A stretch of DNA of 64,000 bases. Source: Blattamonas nauphoetae (taxonomy: Eukaryota; Preaxostyla; Oxymonadida). Shown one piece after another: positions 10,151 through 22,244 of this stretch. The translations under genes were made by a program, and so were the position numbers. The stretch's first letter is position 1, and each line of letters starts with the position of its first letter. The notes beneath the pieces are model-generated. The model saw only the letters and a program-made list of their open reading frames with translations, was not told the DNA's origin and did not search any database. The DNA lies in the NCBI GenBank assembly GCA_033064195.1, contig JARBJD010000112.1, positions 1-64,000 on the forward strand. Direction: 5' to 3'.

Positions 10151-10160
10151 CAAAAATAAA
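10151..10160 (-). promoter_or_regulatory. AT-rich promoter motif of the S74 gene, displaced by the hAT-like insertion
   Basis: Read on the minus strand this is TTTATTTTTG, matching the plus-strand gene motifs of the element. If the hAT-like insertion is ignored it lies about 20 bases before the S74 start codon. Confidence 0.4.
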
Positions 10161-10399
10161 TTTTCAATCGTTGTTTTATCGTTGGTGATCTTCCGAGACT
10201 TCGATCCTCTCATCGATGGGTTCGATCAGTCCTGTTTGATCAGCGAAAGTACTTCAATGGGACACGATCATCCCTTCTCGTTCATGACTGCTCTTTACCG
10301 TTTGATTTAGGTGTGTTTCTCTTTCTACTTTCACATTTGTTCTCTCTTCTTTTTTGTCTCTTCATTCTTGTTCTCGATCATCGACTTTTTTCTTCTCCT

Positions 10400-11640
10400 C
10401 TCGTCCAGGTACATCACTTGGTTTTAGCTTCTGGAATTTCTTTTCTGACTCATTCATGAAAGGTTTGTTCTCACCTTTGATAAATCTCTTCATAAAACAT
10501 CCTTATGTACCGTCTCTGATCGAACCTAAACCGACCTCGAAACTCTGATGAAGTATCACGTCTTAACGTTAGAAACGACGTCTCATTTCCGACAATTAAC
10601 TTGTGTGCTCTTCTTTTTTATTTATTCTTTTTAAAAATCTTTTCTGGACACACACCAACTGATCATCACATCACCGACGCACTATCGCCTCTTACTTCTC
10701 GAAAGTGACCTTCACCGACCAATATTTTCAAGTTTGTTCTCTTTTTTGTTTTATCTTTTCCTAAAATTTATTTTTGAACTCACATTCGCACCTCACTTTT
10801 TGTCTTCTCTTTTTTCTCTCTCCACTTCACTCTAGAATTTTCATTGTCACTTCATTCTTATTTTCTCTTCATTGTCTCTCACTTTTTTCAAAAATTAAAG
10901 TTTGACATGAGTTCTAAAATTTTTGATCAACTTTTTGGTGCTCGAAATTTCTCGATCGATCGTCGATTTTGATTCAGAAGGTACGCCGCTTTGTTTTACT
11001 TTCTATTGACCTTGAATTCGCGTTCTCCCTCTTTTGACTTTTTCATTTTTACTCTTCTCTTTTCATAAAACATTCTCTCGGACTCAATTTTGCTCTTTTT
11101 CAGTCTTCTTCATTCAGGTACAGCACGGTGTTTTATGCTCTGATTAATGTGGATCCGACTGGAGATTAACCGGTTTGTTCTCTTTTTCAACTTATTCTTT
11201 CCTAAAAACAAGTAGTGTACCAGATCGAAACGATCAAAACAGTCACCTTCGAATTGGGTACACGATCGCGCTTTATCGTTCACAGAATGTGGCATTACCG
11301 AAGTGAAACCGGTGTGCTCACGTTTTTGTTTTTGTTCACTTTTTAAAACCCATAGTTAACTCGATGTCAATGATCCTCACATCTGAGGTACAGTATGGTG
11401 TTTTAGACTTCGAAAGAATGTGTCACTGAAGGATTGAAATTGGTATCCTCTGTTTCCACATTCATTCTTTCTTAAAATCAATTTGTGTACCAGATAAAGT
11501 GGACTGAAGAGTGACCATCCAATCGAGTGAAGCGTTGCTGTTTATGGTCGCAAAGGATGTCTCACAACTGGAACCAAACTGGTATTCTCTTGTTTTTTAT
11601 TTATCTAATTCTAAAATTCAATTATGAACTCACTATCATT
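10400..11640. repeat. Degenerate pyrimidine-rich repeats
   Basis: Related blocks recur without open reading frames. A GGTAC-A-x-CAC-x-x-TGTTTTA motif occurs near 10409, 10980, 11117 and 11387. A GTGTACCAGAT block occurs near 11215 and 11475. Segments like ACCGGTTTGTTCTCTTTTT, followed by TTCTTTCCTAAAA, recur near 11170, 11310 and 11440. Spacing is irregular, at multiples near 130-140 bp. It looks like an old tandem array, or a decayed multi-exon repeat whose units are bounded by AG/GT-like edges. No protein homology is seen. Confidence 0.5.
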
Positions 11641-11767
11641 GATCCACAGCGTCCGCTCGAAATTAAGTTCACAATTATGTTTTAAAGTTCAACAGTATGT
11701 TTCTCAGAACTCACTTCACATGGATTACGAGGCGTTGGTTTTGTTCGCACGTAAAATTCATTTTTAG

Positions 11768-12019
11768 ACCATGATCTCGTTGTTTTTTACTCTTCTCGTT
11801 TCTTTCGTCCCTCACTTCACTTTATTGTTTGATTGCCACTTCATTCACTTTTGTTTGCTCTTTGTTTGTGAAATTTCGATTCTCTTGCTCTTAAAACTCA
11901 TTTCTGAACCAGGATCTCGTTGGTTTTGATCTTCTCGATTCTTTCGTTCATCACTTCACTTTATTGCTTGATTCTCACTTCATTCACTTTTGTTTGCTCT
12001 TTTTATGCGAAATTTCGAT
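11768..12019 (+). repeat. Direct repeat, about 112 bp, two copies 140 bp apart
   Basis: The copies begin ACCATGATCTCG (11768) and ACCAGGATCTCG (11908) and both end GAAATTTCGAT. They share CACTTCACTTTATTG and CACTTCATTCACTTTTG with only scattered differences. Confidence 0.7.
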
Positions 12020-13320
12020 GAACGCGTTCATAAAACACATTAGTGTACCTCAATTCTCACTTCATCCACTTCACCATTCACTATTGTACTTGCTCACTTC
12101 ATTGTACCTTGTTTCAATCTCTTTTGTCAAATTAAGCAAAAAGTCAAAAACAATGAAGACAAAATGATGTGCTCGTGAGGTGTGAACGACGGAAAAAGGG
12201 TTGTGAAATGAGGTAAATGAGAGTGTCTTATGAACGGATAAGTGGTGAAATGGAACAAAGAAGATGAGTGATACAATGTGCTGAAATGAGTTTTTGTTAA
12301 AACAAACATACGGACGAGATATGGGGAAAAGACGTAAAATCAACTTTATAGAAAAGTACCGAACAAAAGTGTTAAAAATTCAGCCGCTCCCTCCTCAGAA
12401 CGTGAGAAAGGGAGGATGATATGTGAAAACACATACAAAAATGACGGTGACTGAAAGTGAGGTGAAAATGTGGTGAATCAAAGGTGTGTGCAAAAAAAGA
12501 GGACTAATGAAGTGGGGAAACAGGAAATCTCAAAAAAGCGTCGCTAGGACGCGAATGCGAAGAATTTAGAAGATCTAACGTTAAAAACGAAAATTGGCAA
12601 AAAAGTGTCCGAAGGATTGTGACGTGAAAAGGTTCATACCTAAAGTCGCCAGAAGGCGTTCTTATCCGATCTAACACCAAAAGGCGTCATAAGAGGACGA
12701 TTCCTGAGCGAAAGATGATGGAAGACAGGGTCCATACCGTATCTCGAAAATTTCGACTCGTAAAAATCCTCAATGGGTCGGATCAAACTTTTTTTCCAAA
12801 AAGTGTTTTTTATCGCGAATTTCACCTTTTGAAATCGATTTTGTAATTTTAGAAGGTGTTTGAGGTGAATTTAAGACATAAAGTAGTTGTTAGTAGCGAA
12901 ATCTGAAAATCGACTTTTTGGTCCATTTTTTGACCACTGTTCGGTACGTAGTTCCACAAATTCTCAACCGATTTTCATCGGGATTGTTTTGATCGATGAC
13001 TCACATCGTCCCCGACATTTTAGAAATTTTTTCGATTTTTTTCGAAGTGGTTCTCAAGTTGGATTCACTTTGTTCGAGTTCAAAAGTGAAAAATCATCGA
13101 AAAAAGTGACAACATTTTTGGAATATGGCAAAAATTTGCTTCAAAATTGACGCTTAAAATGAGATCAAAATATTGAACATATTTCTGGAATTTAGGTCAA
13201 ATATTGGCATCATTGAAATGGCCTATATTCCTTTTAATACAAGATTTAGAAATGGTCAATCGGAATTGACTTTTCGTTTCTGATTTCAACGACTATTTCA
13301 ATCTGGTTCCCAAATCGTCT
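12020..13320. other. Gene-free stretch
   Basis: From about 12170 the plus strand turns purine-rich. From 12570 it is AT-rich with short runs such as TTTTTCGATTTTTTTCG. Frames of up to 90 codons exist but have no protein-like character. I see no tRNA, no terminal repeat and no clear coding signal. Confidence 0.5.
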
Positions 13321-13383
13321 ACTATACTACTTGCCGATGACGATTCGTCGGATGACAGCGATGATTCAGACAGCGAAGCTCAG

Positions 13384-15178
13384 TTGGATGGAAGAGCGAG
13401 GAGGAGGAAAAAAAGGAGGCAGAAACCAAAAAGAACAAAAGCGACGAAACGAAGAGTGGTGTTCGACAAGATTCTTCAGAAACTGGAAACAGACTGGGAC
13501 CAGAGTGACCTGATGCCTCCTCCTTCGATCGGCAGAGCACGAGGAAAGGGAAGTTCCGCCCTGTCCTTTCACGAGTCTATCTCCCTCCACCCTTCCCTCC
13601 CTCAAGAGGAGTCTCAGTCGAGTGTGGATGATCAGCTGAAGGCTTTGTTAATCTCGGCAGGTCCAAATGAACTCACAAATCCTGTCACCCGCCACTCGAA
13701 CAGGCCTCCAGTCATGACATCTGACTCGCTGTTTGATGTGATCTGGCTGGACGGGAGAGAGATGAAGGACCCATCGGCGGCATTCTCGTGTGTGATGGAG
13801 CAGTTGGAGAATCAGAGGCGGCAGAGGGAGGAAGCGGAAGAGGAGCAGATGAATACAGCTTTCTCGTCTCGAACCAATCGAAGCACAGCTGTGTCTGTGA
13901 TGAGCGAATTTCCAGACCAACAGACCTTCCCAGCGCTTCAGACACCCTTCCATCCAAACAGAAGCACAACGCACACAATGGACACACTCGCAACAAGAGC
14001 ATCTGACCTCACCCCACAACTCCTCCCGTCTCGTCTTGAAAACGAAAAACGTGGGCCATTCCAATCTTTTCAGACGATGAGAACCGTCCCACATTCAGTT
14101 CCACATCTGCTCACATTGCTCGCTCCACGGAACAGACCGCTGGTGATTGTGATGCAACATTTGGACGAGTACTTCCCGTTCGATCGATCCCAGTTCCTGC
14201 TTTATGGGCTGTTGGACTTCTCACAGACATTCGTTCCTGGAGCAGCGATTGTGGCAACGATGACGAAGGTCTGTTCATGTTTTGTGGAGATATATCATTC
14301 TCATTGACCCTTTCTTCTTGATCGTCTATCATCGTCATCTTCTCCCTTTCACAGGATGTCAGCTCGTCCTTCGAGCAGCGAGTCCAGAGTCGATTCTCGG
14401 GCCGAATTCTTCGCCCGTTCAACGATTACAGCTTCCCGCTCTGCATCGTACACCTCTTCCACCAGATGCACCTCTGCCTCCTCACCCACTATCTGTTCGA
14501 CCAGGACAACACAACCAGCATGGATGCTGTGAGGGAGGATCTGAAAAGAGTGTGCCAGTGTGCGGGATGTTGGATGGAGAGATTGAAGAATCGGTCAAAG
14601 GAAGGGTCAGACATCCCAAAACATCTTCTCTCGAATCTCCCGATCGGACTTGTTGAATATGAAAGCTCAGTTGATGTGTGACTCTTCTCCTCTTATTCTT
14701 TCAGATCCTTTTCCAAAATCCAGACTTCCTTGCTGGGGTTTTCCGACTCTTCTCGTTTGTGAACTCCATCAACCACATCCACGTCCTTCTCAAACAGGGA
14801 CTGCTGAGCATGAGGCGAAGGAAGAGCATCAAACTCGACTTCGCCAGTGATTTTGGCAGTCTGTCTATATGAGTGTGTTCTTCTCTCTTCTCACCCTTTC
14901 AGTACTCGGTTTCCAAGGATATCCTCTTCCTGAAAATGCCACACAAACTCAGTGTGGATCCTATCGCAGTGGGATTGGTGGTGATTTCCTTCTATGGGAT
15001 GGAAGACTGTGGAAATCCGGGAAGGAATTCAAGCCAGAAGGAACAAACTAAATGTGTTGTCGAGTTGGGCAGACTGCAGCGATTCGGGTTTACATGTGGA
15101 CTCGAGAAGCTCGACCGTTTGTGGACGATGAGGAATAGCCTGGGATCTTCACCGACATCCCTTCTCCTCTCTGCCTAG
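13384..15178 (+). CDS. Origin recognition complex subunit 4-like protein
   Basis: The gene has about four exons. Exon 1 runs from 13384 to 14268, though the frame is open upstream to about 13270 through an acidic stretch without ATG. Introns are 14269-14354 (86 nt), then one ending at 14704 (29 or 35 nt), then one ending at 14902 whose donor I could not fix. The core PLVIVMQHLDEYF, LLYGLLDFSQT, then EQRVQSRFSGR matches the Walker B, helix and arginine-finger region of ORC4 (human: FILDEFDLF, LLYNLFDISQS, EKRVKSRFSHR). ORC4 is part of the complex that marks replication origins. The N-terminus is Lys/Arg-rich. I find no Walker A (GxxGxGK) motif. ORC4 is the best guess; another divergent AAA+ protein is possible. 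Confidence 0.55.
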
Positions 15179-15424
15179 GAATCACAACCCACCATCCGAC
15201 AACATCAATTAATGTTTTTTGGCTCAAACGAATCTAAGGGTAGTTCTCTTCACGTCATCACTCCTTTCACAAAGGTTCATTCAATTTCATAGAAATACCG
15301 TCCCACTCTGCATTCTCTGAACAAGTTCGATGATGGTAAATACCAAAAATCTGATTTTCTTTCGAATTAGGTCAAATAATCAGAAGAAACTGTGATTTTT
15401 TTCATGTGGTTCGATCAAAATATC

Positions 15425-18400
15425 ATGAGTATCGTCAAGGAAGCCGCCTCAAAAGAAGAGTTGGATCAATATAGCCGTCAGATTTTCACCCTTGGGTGTG
15501 CTTTACATTGACAGTTTACCGTCACCCTCGTTTTATTCACCCTCAGACTTGATGCGATGCAGAAATTGAGCGAGAGTTCTGCTCTAATCACTGGCATCAA
15601 TGGACTTGGTGCGGAAATAGGTATTCATTTGTATTAAATTCATTTTTCTTCTTCCGTAGCCAAAAATGTCATCCTTTCAGGAGTAAAAGTTGTCACTCTA
15701 CACGATTCTTTCAACACAACCATGCAAGATTTGACTACAAACGTATCCCACATTGATTCTCCATATCATTTTTTGATGCTCAAAGTTTTATTTGACCGAA
15801 GCTGACATTGGAAAGAACCGTGCCACTGCAAGCTTGTCAAAATTCACAGAACTCAACCAGTACGTTCACGTCGATGTAGTTGAAGGGGCACTCTCCGCTG
15901 AAACGATCAAGAAATACAAAGTTGCAGTCTTTGTTAACACTCCACATCAAGAACTTTTGCGTCTGTCAGAAATCTGTCGTGCGAACAAAGTCAAATTCAT
16001 TTGCTGCGACTTCAATGGTGTCTTCAGTCGTGCCTTTGTTGACGTTGGTGTTGACCACATTATTACCGATCCCGATGGCGAACGTCCCAAGACTGGAGCA
16101 GTGAACCTCATCACGAATGAAAATCCAGTCGTCGTTGATACAATTGATGAAGAAATGCACGGCCTCTCCGACGGTGAATTTGTCACATTCACAGGAATTG
16201 AGGGAATGACAGAATTGAACGATAGAGAACCACTCCCCGTCAAGTTCATCAGCCTTTCGACATTCAGTGTTGAGATCGATGGAACCAAAATGTCGGAATA
16301 CCGACGCAACGGATACTTCACACAAGTCAAGATGAAGACCACACTTACACATACCCCATACAACGAGGCTTACAAGAAACCTGAAATTCTGTGCGAAGTT
16401 GATTTGATGCACTTTGATCGTCCAATGACTGTTCATTCTTGCTATATTGCACTCTCTCAATTCCAAGAAAAGAACAAACGCCTCCCTCGACCATACAATG
16501 ATCAAGATACAAAAGAATTCGTTGGATTGGCAACAGCAATTCACGAGGAGATCTTCCCGGACACAGAGTTTGACGAAAAGATTGCAGACATCTTTGGAAA
16601 GACAGCCTCTGGATCACTTGCTCCCATTTCGTGCACAATGGGAGGAATTGTTGGCCAGGAGGTCGTTAAAGCTGTCACAAACAAACTGACCCCCCTCACA
16701 CAATGGCTCTACCTTGACCACTCTGAACTCCTCTCAACTGGATTCCCAACTGAAGCAGATGTTCAGCCGTTGAATTGCAGGTATGATGGACAGATTGCCA
16801 TCCTTGGAAGGCAGTTTCAGGAAAAACTGAAAAAACAACGCTGCTTCGTCGTCGGTGCCGGTGCAATTGGATGCGAGGCACTTAAGAACTTGGCGTTGAT
16901 GGGTGTTGGCTGCGGTGAAGGTGGACTCATCACAGTTACTGACATGGACAACATCGAAATCTCCAACCTCAGCAGGCAGTTCCTCTTCCGCACAGCAGAC
17001 ATCCAAAAGCCAAAATCGGAATGTGCTGCGAATGCCATCAAAGGCATCAACCCTGCCGCCAATCTCCGCTCGCTGACCATCAAAGTTGGGACAGAGACCG
17101 AAGACATCTTCAACAACGATTTCTGGAACTCGCTCGACTTCGTTGTGAACGCCCTGGACAATGTACAGTCACGGCGATATGTGGACGACAGATGTGTTGG
17201 GTTTGGGAAAGCACTTCTGGATTCGGGAACGCTGGGGACGCAGGGCAACACACAAAGCATTGTCCCGTTCGTCACAGAGAACTACGGAGCAACACACGAC
17301 CCACCAGAGAAGAGCATCCCGCTCTGCACACTCCGCAACATGCCGTACCTCATCGACCACACCATCGAGTACGCACGCGGATTGTTTATGGAGCTCTTCA
17401 CTGAACAGCCTGCTGACGCTCAACAGTTCCTGCGTGACAAGGAGAAGTACAAGCGGAGATTGATGTCGTCTGCAGCCACTCGCACTTCAACAATCAACGC
17501 ACTGCGAAAGAACGTCGATACCGACCTTCCGAAGACGTACGACGACTGCATCCGCTGGGCGAGACTCGAGTTTGAGCGACTCTTCGCCAACCAGATCAAG
17601 CAGCTCCTCTGCAACTTCCCGCCAGATGCACTGACGTCTCTCGGGACACCGTTCTGGTCCGGAAAGAACAAGCTGCCGACTCCGGCTGTGTTTGATGTGA
17701 ACGACGAACTCCATCTTCAGTTTGTGGGGTATGCGTCGTACTTGCGTGCTCACAACTACCACATCCCGATTGGCACTGACATCGACTGGGAACGTGTCAA
17801 GGCCATCTCCACTTCAACTCCAATCCCCGTCTTCGTTCCCAGCACAGGAATCAGAATCGAGATCGCTGGCCCCGACGAGAAGAATCCAGAGCCAGCGGAA
17901 GAGCAGGAGCAAGCAGGGACAGACGAAGAATTTGAAGTCATCTGGGAATCTCTTCCGAAGAAGACAGAAGGCATCCAGATTGAGCCAGAAGAGTTTGAGA
18001 AGGACGACGACACCAACCATCACATCGACTTCATCTACACCGTCGCCGACTTGCGTGCCATCAACTACTCCATCCCAACGGTCGACCGCAACCAGGTGAA
18101 GATGATTTCAGGAAAGATCATCCCGGCCATCGCCACCACGACGGGTGTTGTGTCTGGACTGGCCGAGCTGGATGTGTTGAAGGTTGTGAGAGGAGAGAAG
18201 GACATTGACAACTACAGAAACTGGTTCATCAACCTCGCCATCAACTTGTACAACTTCTCTGCTCCCGGAGAGGCCAAACCGATTGCAGAGGGGTCCGCGT
18301 TCACAGTTTGGGACAAGTTCACGTTCGTGTTTGATCATATTCCCACCATCCAGGAACTTGTGGATTACATCAGGACAGAGAAGAAGGTGGAGGCGTCCAT

Positions 18401-18623
18401 GATTGGGTACGGGACAGGAATCATTCTGATGACATTCTGGCCAGAGGCGAAGGTGAAGGAGAGGATGGCCATGCCACTCACACAGGCCATCGAGGCAATC
18501 ACCAAGAAACCTCTCGAGGACGATGTCAACTCAGTCACACTGACATTCACGTGCAACGATCTGGAGGATGAGGACAAGGACATTGACATTCCACCAGTAG
18601 AAGTCCGATTTGAACGACGATAA
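15425..18623 (+). CDS. UBA1: Ubiquitin-activating enzyme E1 (1021 aa)
   Basis: UBA1 adenylates ubiquitin with ATP and passes it to E2 enzymes through a thioester. Splicing introns 15496-15546, 15621-15659 and 15743-15785 (51, 39 and 43 nt) gives 1021 residues, the usual length. The inactive first ThiF-like half starts with ELDQYSRQI. The active adenylation domain has VVGAGAIGCEALKNL at about residue 430 and the acceptor motif LSRQFLFR. The catalytic cysteine sits in PLCTLRNMP at residue 590, compared with 600 in yeast. The ubiquitin-fold domain closes the protein (DIPPVEVRF). All key motifs are intact. An acidic insert (near EPAEEQEQ) lies in the catalytic-Cys half. The gene converges with the minus-strand gene at 18752. 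Confidence 0.97.
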
Positions 18624-18751
18624 TCACCAGATTCTCGCCTGTGTCTTTTTTCTTTCCATCCCATTCGATTTCCTCTTGAATTAAGAGATTCAGTGAACTG
18701 AAAATGAAGAATAAAGTAAGATAGCAAGTAATTGTCAACATTAAAGAGAAA

Positions 18752-19876
18752 TCATTCTGGTTTGAGGGGTCTTCGTTCCACACTCACGACTGAGCAAAGA
18801 CCAGGGACGTTGGGTGCTTTTTGAGGAGATTTCGATGGTGATTGATTGGATTCAGGATCGGAAGAAACAAAAATTGGACCCCCTGATAGAACTAATGGCT
18901 TTTTCGACTTTGCTTTGAGTTTTTGCGGATATTTTAAAAACCAATCCAAGGTCATTTCTTTGGATCGTAAAATTGATGCCCTCTCTCTTTTCCGTCTGGT
19001 TTGAGCTTTTTCTTTCAATTTCTGTTCTCTTTGCAGATTGTCTGTTCGTATTTCTTCGGAGAGTTTTTGAACATGCTCCCGTTTTTTCTGTTGTGACCAC
19101 TCAGTCTCAGCGAGGTCGAGATCAGTCAGCTTGGTATGACTTTGCCGGGAGTTGTATGACCATCCACCTCTCCATCCAGTTTCCCTTTCTTTGTCAATTT
19201 TCGCTTTGGTTCCTCCAGAATGTTTGTTCGGTCGTTTCTCAAGAGGACTCCCTGATGCATACTTTGTATAAAAGGAATTTGCTTTTTCCGTTAGAAAGAA
19301 ATCGACTGCATTCATGAGGAATGCACTATATTCTTGGTTCATCTGTGAGAAGAAGTCGGGAGAGAAGGCAACGACGTTTGCAGTTGCAGATTTTTGATCG
19401 GATTCATCGTTCTGTTGTCGAATTGATATAAGATGTTCTTGAGTAACTGAGGCTTTCTGAGCGCATCCTATCCGAAGAAGTGAAAATAAATCAGTCATGA
19501 GATCTGACGGGTTATCTGACTGTTCTTGCTGTGATTGTGCTGATTCCTGTGGAATATCCTCTGAAATATCAGATTTTTGATCGGGATCTGTCGGAGGTGG
19601 TGTTGAGGATTGACATTTTGGCTTTGGGCTGTGAGGTTTGGATGCAGAATAATCGTCCGAGAATTCGTCATCTTCTTCTGGGACGAGAGGTGAGGATTCA
19701 ACGCGAAGAGGGTCAGGGGATGAACACCGAGATGAAGACGAAGACTTTTTGCTCAGTGATGATGCTGAATCATCCATCAGAAAACTGAAAATAAAAAGTG
19801 GGCTGCGTTGGTTTTCGATGTTTGAGGAAGACGAGGCTCCACTTCGCCAAAAGAGAGGAGAATCGGTTCTATTCAC
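18752..19876 (-). CDS. Hypothetical protein with Ser/acidic N-terminus and basic helical C-terminus
   Basis: The frame gives up to 374 residues. The start is uncertain. An ATG at 19876 opens the frame, but a polypyrimidine-AG just before MDDSASSLS (about 19778) suggests either an intron there or a start at that Met. The N-terminal third is Ser/Pro/Asp-rich and likely disordered. The middle has a compact stretch (FSPDFFSQMNQEYSAFLM) and a Trp/Arg-rich WRGGWSYNS. The last third is a long Lys/Arg/Glu helix ending in MTLDWFLKYPQKLKAK. I do not recognise a family. Its 5' end is 31 bp from the divergent D-I-x-G repeat gene, so the two may share a promoter. Confidence 0.6.
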   Translation of the reverse strand: MNRTDSPLFWRSGASSSSNIENQRSPLFIFSFLMDDSASSLSKKSSSSSRCSSPDPLRVESSPLVPEEDDEFSDDYSASKPHSPKPKCQSSTPPPTDPDQKSDISEDIPQESAQSQQEQSDNPSDLMTDLFSLLRIGCAQKASVTQEHLISIRQQNDESDQKSATANVVAFSPDFFSQMNQEYSAFLMNAVDFFLTEKANSFYTKYASGSPLEKRPNKHSGGTKAKIDKERETGWRGGWSYNSRQSHTKLTDLDLAETEWSQQKKREHVQKLSEEIRTDNLQREQKLKEKAQTRRKRERASILRSKEMTLDWFLKYPQKLKAKSKKPLVLSGGPIFVSSDPESNQSPSKSPQKAPNVPGLCSVVSVERRPLKPE

Positions 19877-19907
19877 CCTCGAGTCTGCCTCAAACCGAGC
19901 AAATCGA

Positions 19908-22062
19908 ATGAAGACTCGTTCACTTCACACATACGCTTATGATGTCTCAGACATCGATGGTTTGGTAGCTCGTTTCTACTATCACGACACTATATAGGAA
20001 CAAGGCCAGGACCTTTGTACAAGAGAAATCGACCACCAATTGATTACGATTCGATCGAAGGCACGCATCCAAAGAGATTAATCGGAAACAGGCAGGTACC
20101 TCGCAATAGCATGTTAGATGTGACAGATATCGAAGTATTTCTTCTTTTTCTCTCGATATTTCATTTTTCATTAAAAGGGAACGAAGCCTCGTGTTAGAGC
20201 TTTTCGAACGGATCGTCTGCTGTCATTTCTTTCTCTTACTAGGGAATCCTTTGCTATCTCGTCTCTTCAATTCATTCACTAGGACACATTGATCCTCTCC
20301 AACCTGTTTATGAACTTCCTCCCGTCGACGACCGGCCAATTGTCCGTCATTTTTCTTTTTCAAAATGTTACCATGAAATATTTCGCAATACAGACTCCAC
20401 CGAAATTCGTTCGAGATGGTTTCGATGTAGCTGATATTGAAGGCACAAAAACAAGAGCGATCATTCATTTAGACCGTCCACCTCGCGACACCCAGTTGAA
20501 TGTAAAAGATATTGCCACACAGGCTTTTGTAGAGAAGAAAAAGTATTGACTCAAAACTTTTTCTTTTCAATTTCTTCAGAAAATCCATTAAAGATCCAAT
20601 CAATTGTGATGACATCAATCAAAAGCGAACATACCACCGTAATCCAACCAATCCACTTGAACCAGTTTATACTATTTCTCCCACTAAACTCCAGTATGTT
20701 CCACTGATCACATTCATTTCTTTCGTTTGTGCCAAAATTTAACACCTCTAATTTGATGATAAAGAAACACCATTCCATGCTTTGAACCAACAATTCAAGA
20801 GCGCTCATTCGGTGGAACGGAAAGAATTGGTCAGGATTTCAATTGTTATCCATCATCTTTTCCTCAGGTGAGATTGCCAAATCTAAACCAAAACGACTTC
20901 ACCGTCCACCAGATTATGATGGACAATCAACGATTCCTGACTTTACACTCATGACAGAAGATATTGAAGGTGCTACACAACAAATGCACCTCCAGAAGTT
21001 GAAGAGAGAACCGCGTCCAATTATGGACGTGAGCGATATCGCTGGAACATCATCAACGTCTGTGTCTCGCTCTTCTCCATCTGTTTCCTGATCATCTCTT
21101 TGTATCTCCAGGACCGGAAAGCGCCGCACACTTCGCACAACTGACCCCAACACTCGCGACTACTCGTCTGCTCTCATCGATGCCGAGTCTCGCCAGGCAG
21201 TGATGGAATCAGAGATGGTTAAAACACGAGCGATGAACGACGAGTGCGGAAAGAAGCTGATGGCCACAGCCACACGCGAGGCGGTCAACCCGATTCTGTG
21301 GAAGCCAAACGAGTACAAAGCACCGCCAAAGAACTCGGTCCACAAAATCACGCGCGGGTATGAGGGAGGAGCAGCGTATGCCGATCAGATGAAGACAGGC
21401 CGACTGCTCCCACACTCTGCGGACGAGTACAGGAAGTTGCACACCACACACCTTCGATTGCATGATGATCCTGCTCATCCGTTCACTAAGACAGGGCCGG
21501 TGCAGCAGGCACAGGAGGAGATGGTGTTTGACGGAAGCAGGCCGACAAGCGAGCAGCAGAGACCTCCGAGCGAGCAGAGAAGGCAGACCCCGCAGCCACG
21601 ATCGCCCACAGGCCAGTATCCAGAGTACATTGAAGGCCAGTCTGAGGGACCGAGAGTGAAGACTCCGGTGCAGACGAGGGAGTTCAGAGGAAACGACACA
21701 ACGGCCCGACAGACCGACATGGCAGCGGGTGGATCAGGACGAATCCCGAGAGAGATGCCAGTCGCGCCAGTCATGCAGAGCAAGGCACAGAAAGAAGAGC
21801 TGCGGAGGAGGGCAGCTGTTGAGAGGATGCAGAACAGCACGTCGCATGGAATGAAGCGGTCGGATGTGACATCCGCACAGCCCATCCCACAAGCCCAGCA
21901 GATGGCATCACAGAGGATGAGTGCATCGTCATATGGGTGTGCTTTTCTCTTTGTTATTTTCTCAGACATTCGTCACAGGGACGGCAGAGGCAGTCTGGGC
22001 AGAGCAGAAGGGACAGGGAGCAACTTCTCGAAGATCTCAGAACCCTCAAATCACTTCACTGA
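19908..22062 (+). CDS. Protein with repeated D-x-x-D-I-x-G-(T/A) motifs, possible axonemal protein
   Basis: This is a gene of about ten exons. Well-supported introns include one starting in DVSDIDG (GTTTGGTAGC...ATAG, 38 nt), one after DVTDIE, and 20543-20580 and 21940-21971 approximately. The protein repeats a short motif: DVSDIDGTRP, DYDSIEGTHP, DVTDIEGTKP, DVADIEGTKT, MTEDIEGATQ and MDVSDIAGTS, each followed by basic residues and Pro. The C-terminal half is Gln/Pro/Arg-rich and ends in a helical EQLLEDLRTLKSL. Repeats of this kind occur, as I recall, in protist proteins linked to flagella, but I cannot name an ortholog. No enzyme motif, membrane segment or signal peptide is present. Confidence 0.6.
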
Positions 22063-22244
22063 TTCGATGAATCACAATGTTCTTCTTTATCTCATTTTCA
22101 TGATGTTGGGTATCTTACTGAATCTTTCTTTGAAATGATTTCAATTCTCAAGATCGCAAAAACCCCACATTTTTGTTAACACCAGAACAACCACTTTAAC
22201 TGCGTATCTTAGCGTGATATTGAAGAATAATCTTCTATGTTTCA

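Larger units (their letters stand above)
1..10165. mobile_element. Polinton-like virus / Maverick-type element, partial and broken
   Basis: Only one end of the element is in the window; its left part lies before base 1. Seen parts in order are a short remnant, a small hydrophobic basic protein, two tandem related capsid-like proteins, a 136-residue protein, and on the minus strand a Peptidase S74 fibre-type gene. The plus genes share AT-rich promoter motifs just before their starts. Gene spacing is tight and intron-free, unlike the host genes downstream. No family B DNA polymerase, integrase, protease or packaging ATPase is visible here, so the family assignment rests on the structural genes. 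The element is broken, with at least three breaks including two transposon insertions, yet its long frames remain open. That suggests a fairly recent arrival. The right boundary is set only by the last promoter motif. Confidence 0.55.

Noticed and set aside
1-10165. Bacterial prophage as the source of the S74 gene
   Set aside because: S74 domains are common in phages, but the neighbouring genes have AT-rich eukaryotic-virus-type promoters and no phage tail, terminase or integrase genes.
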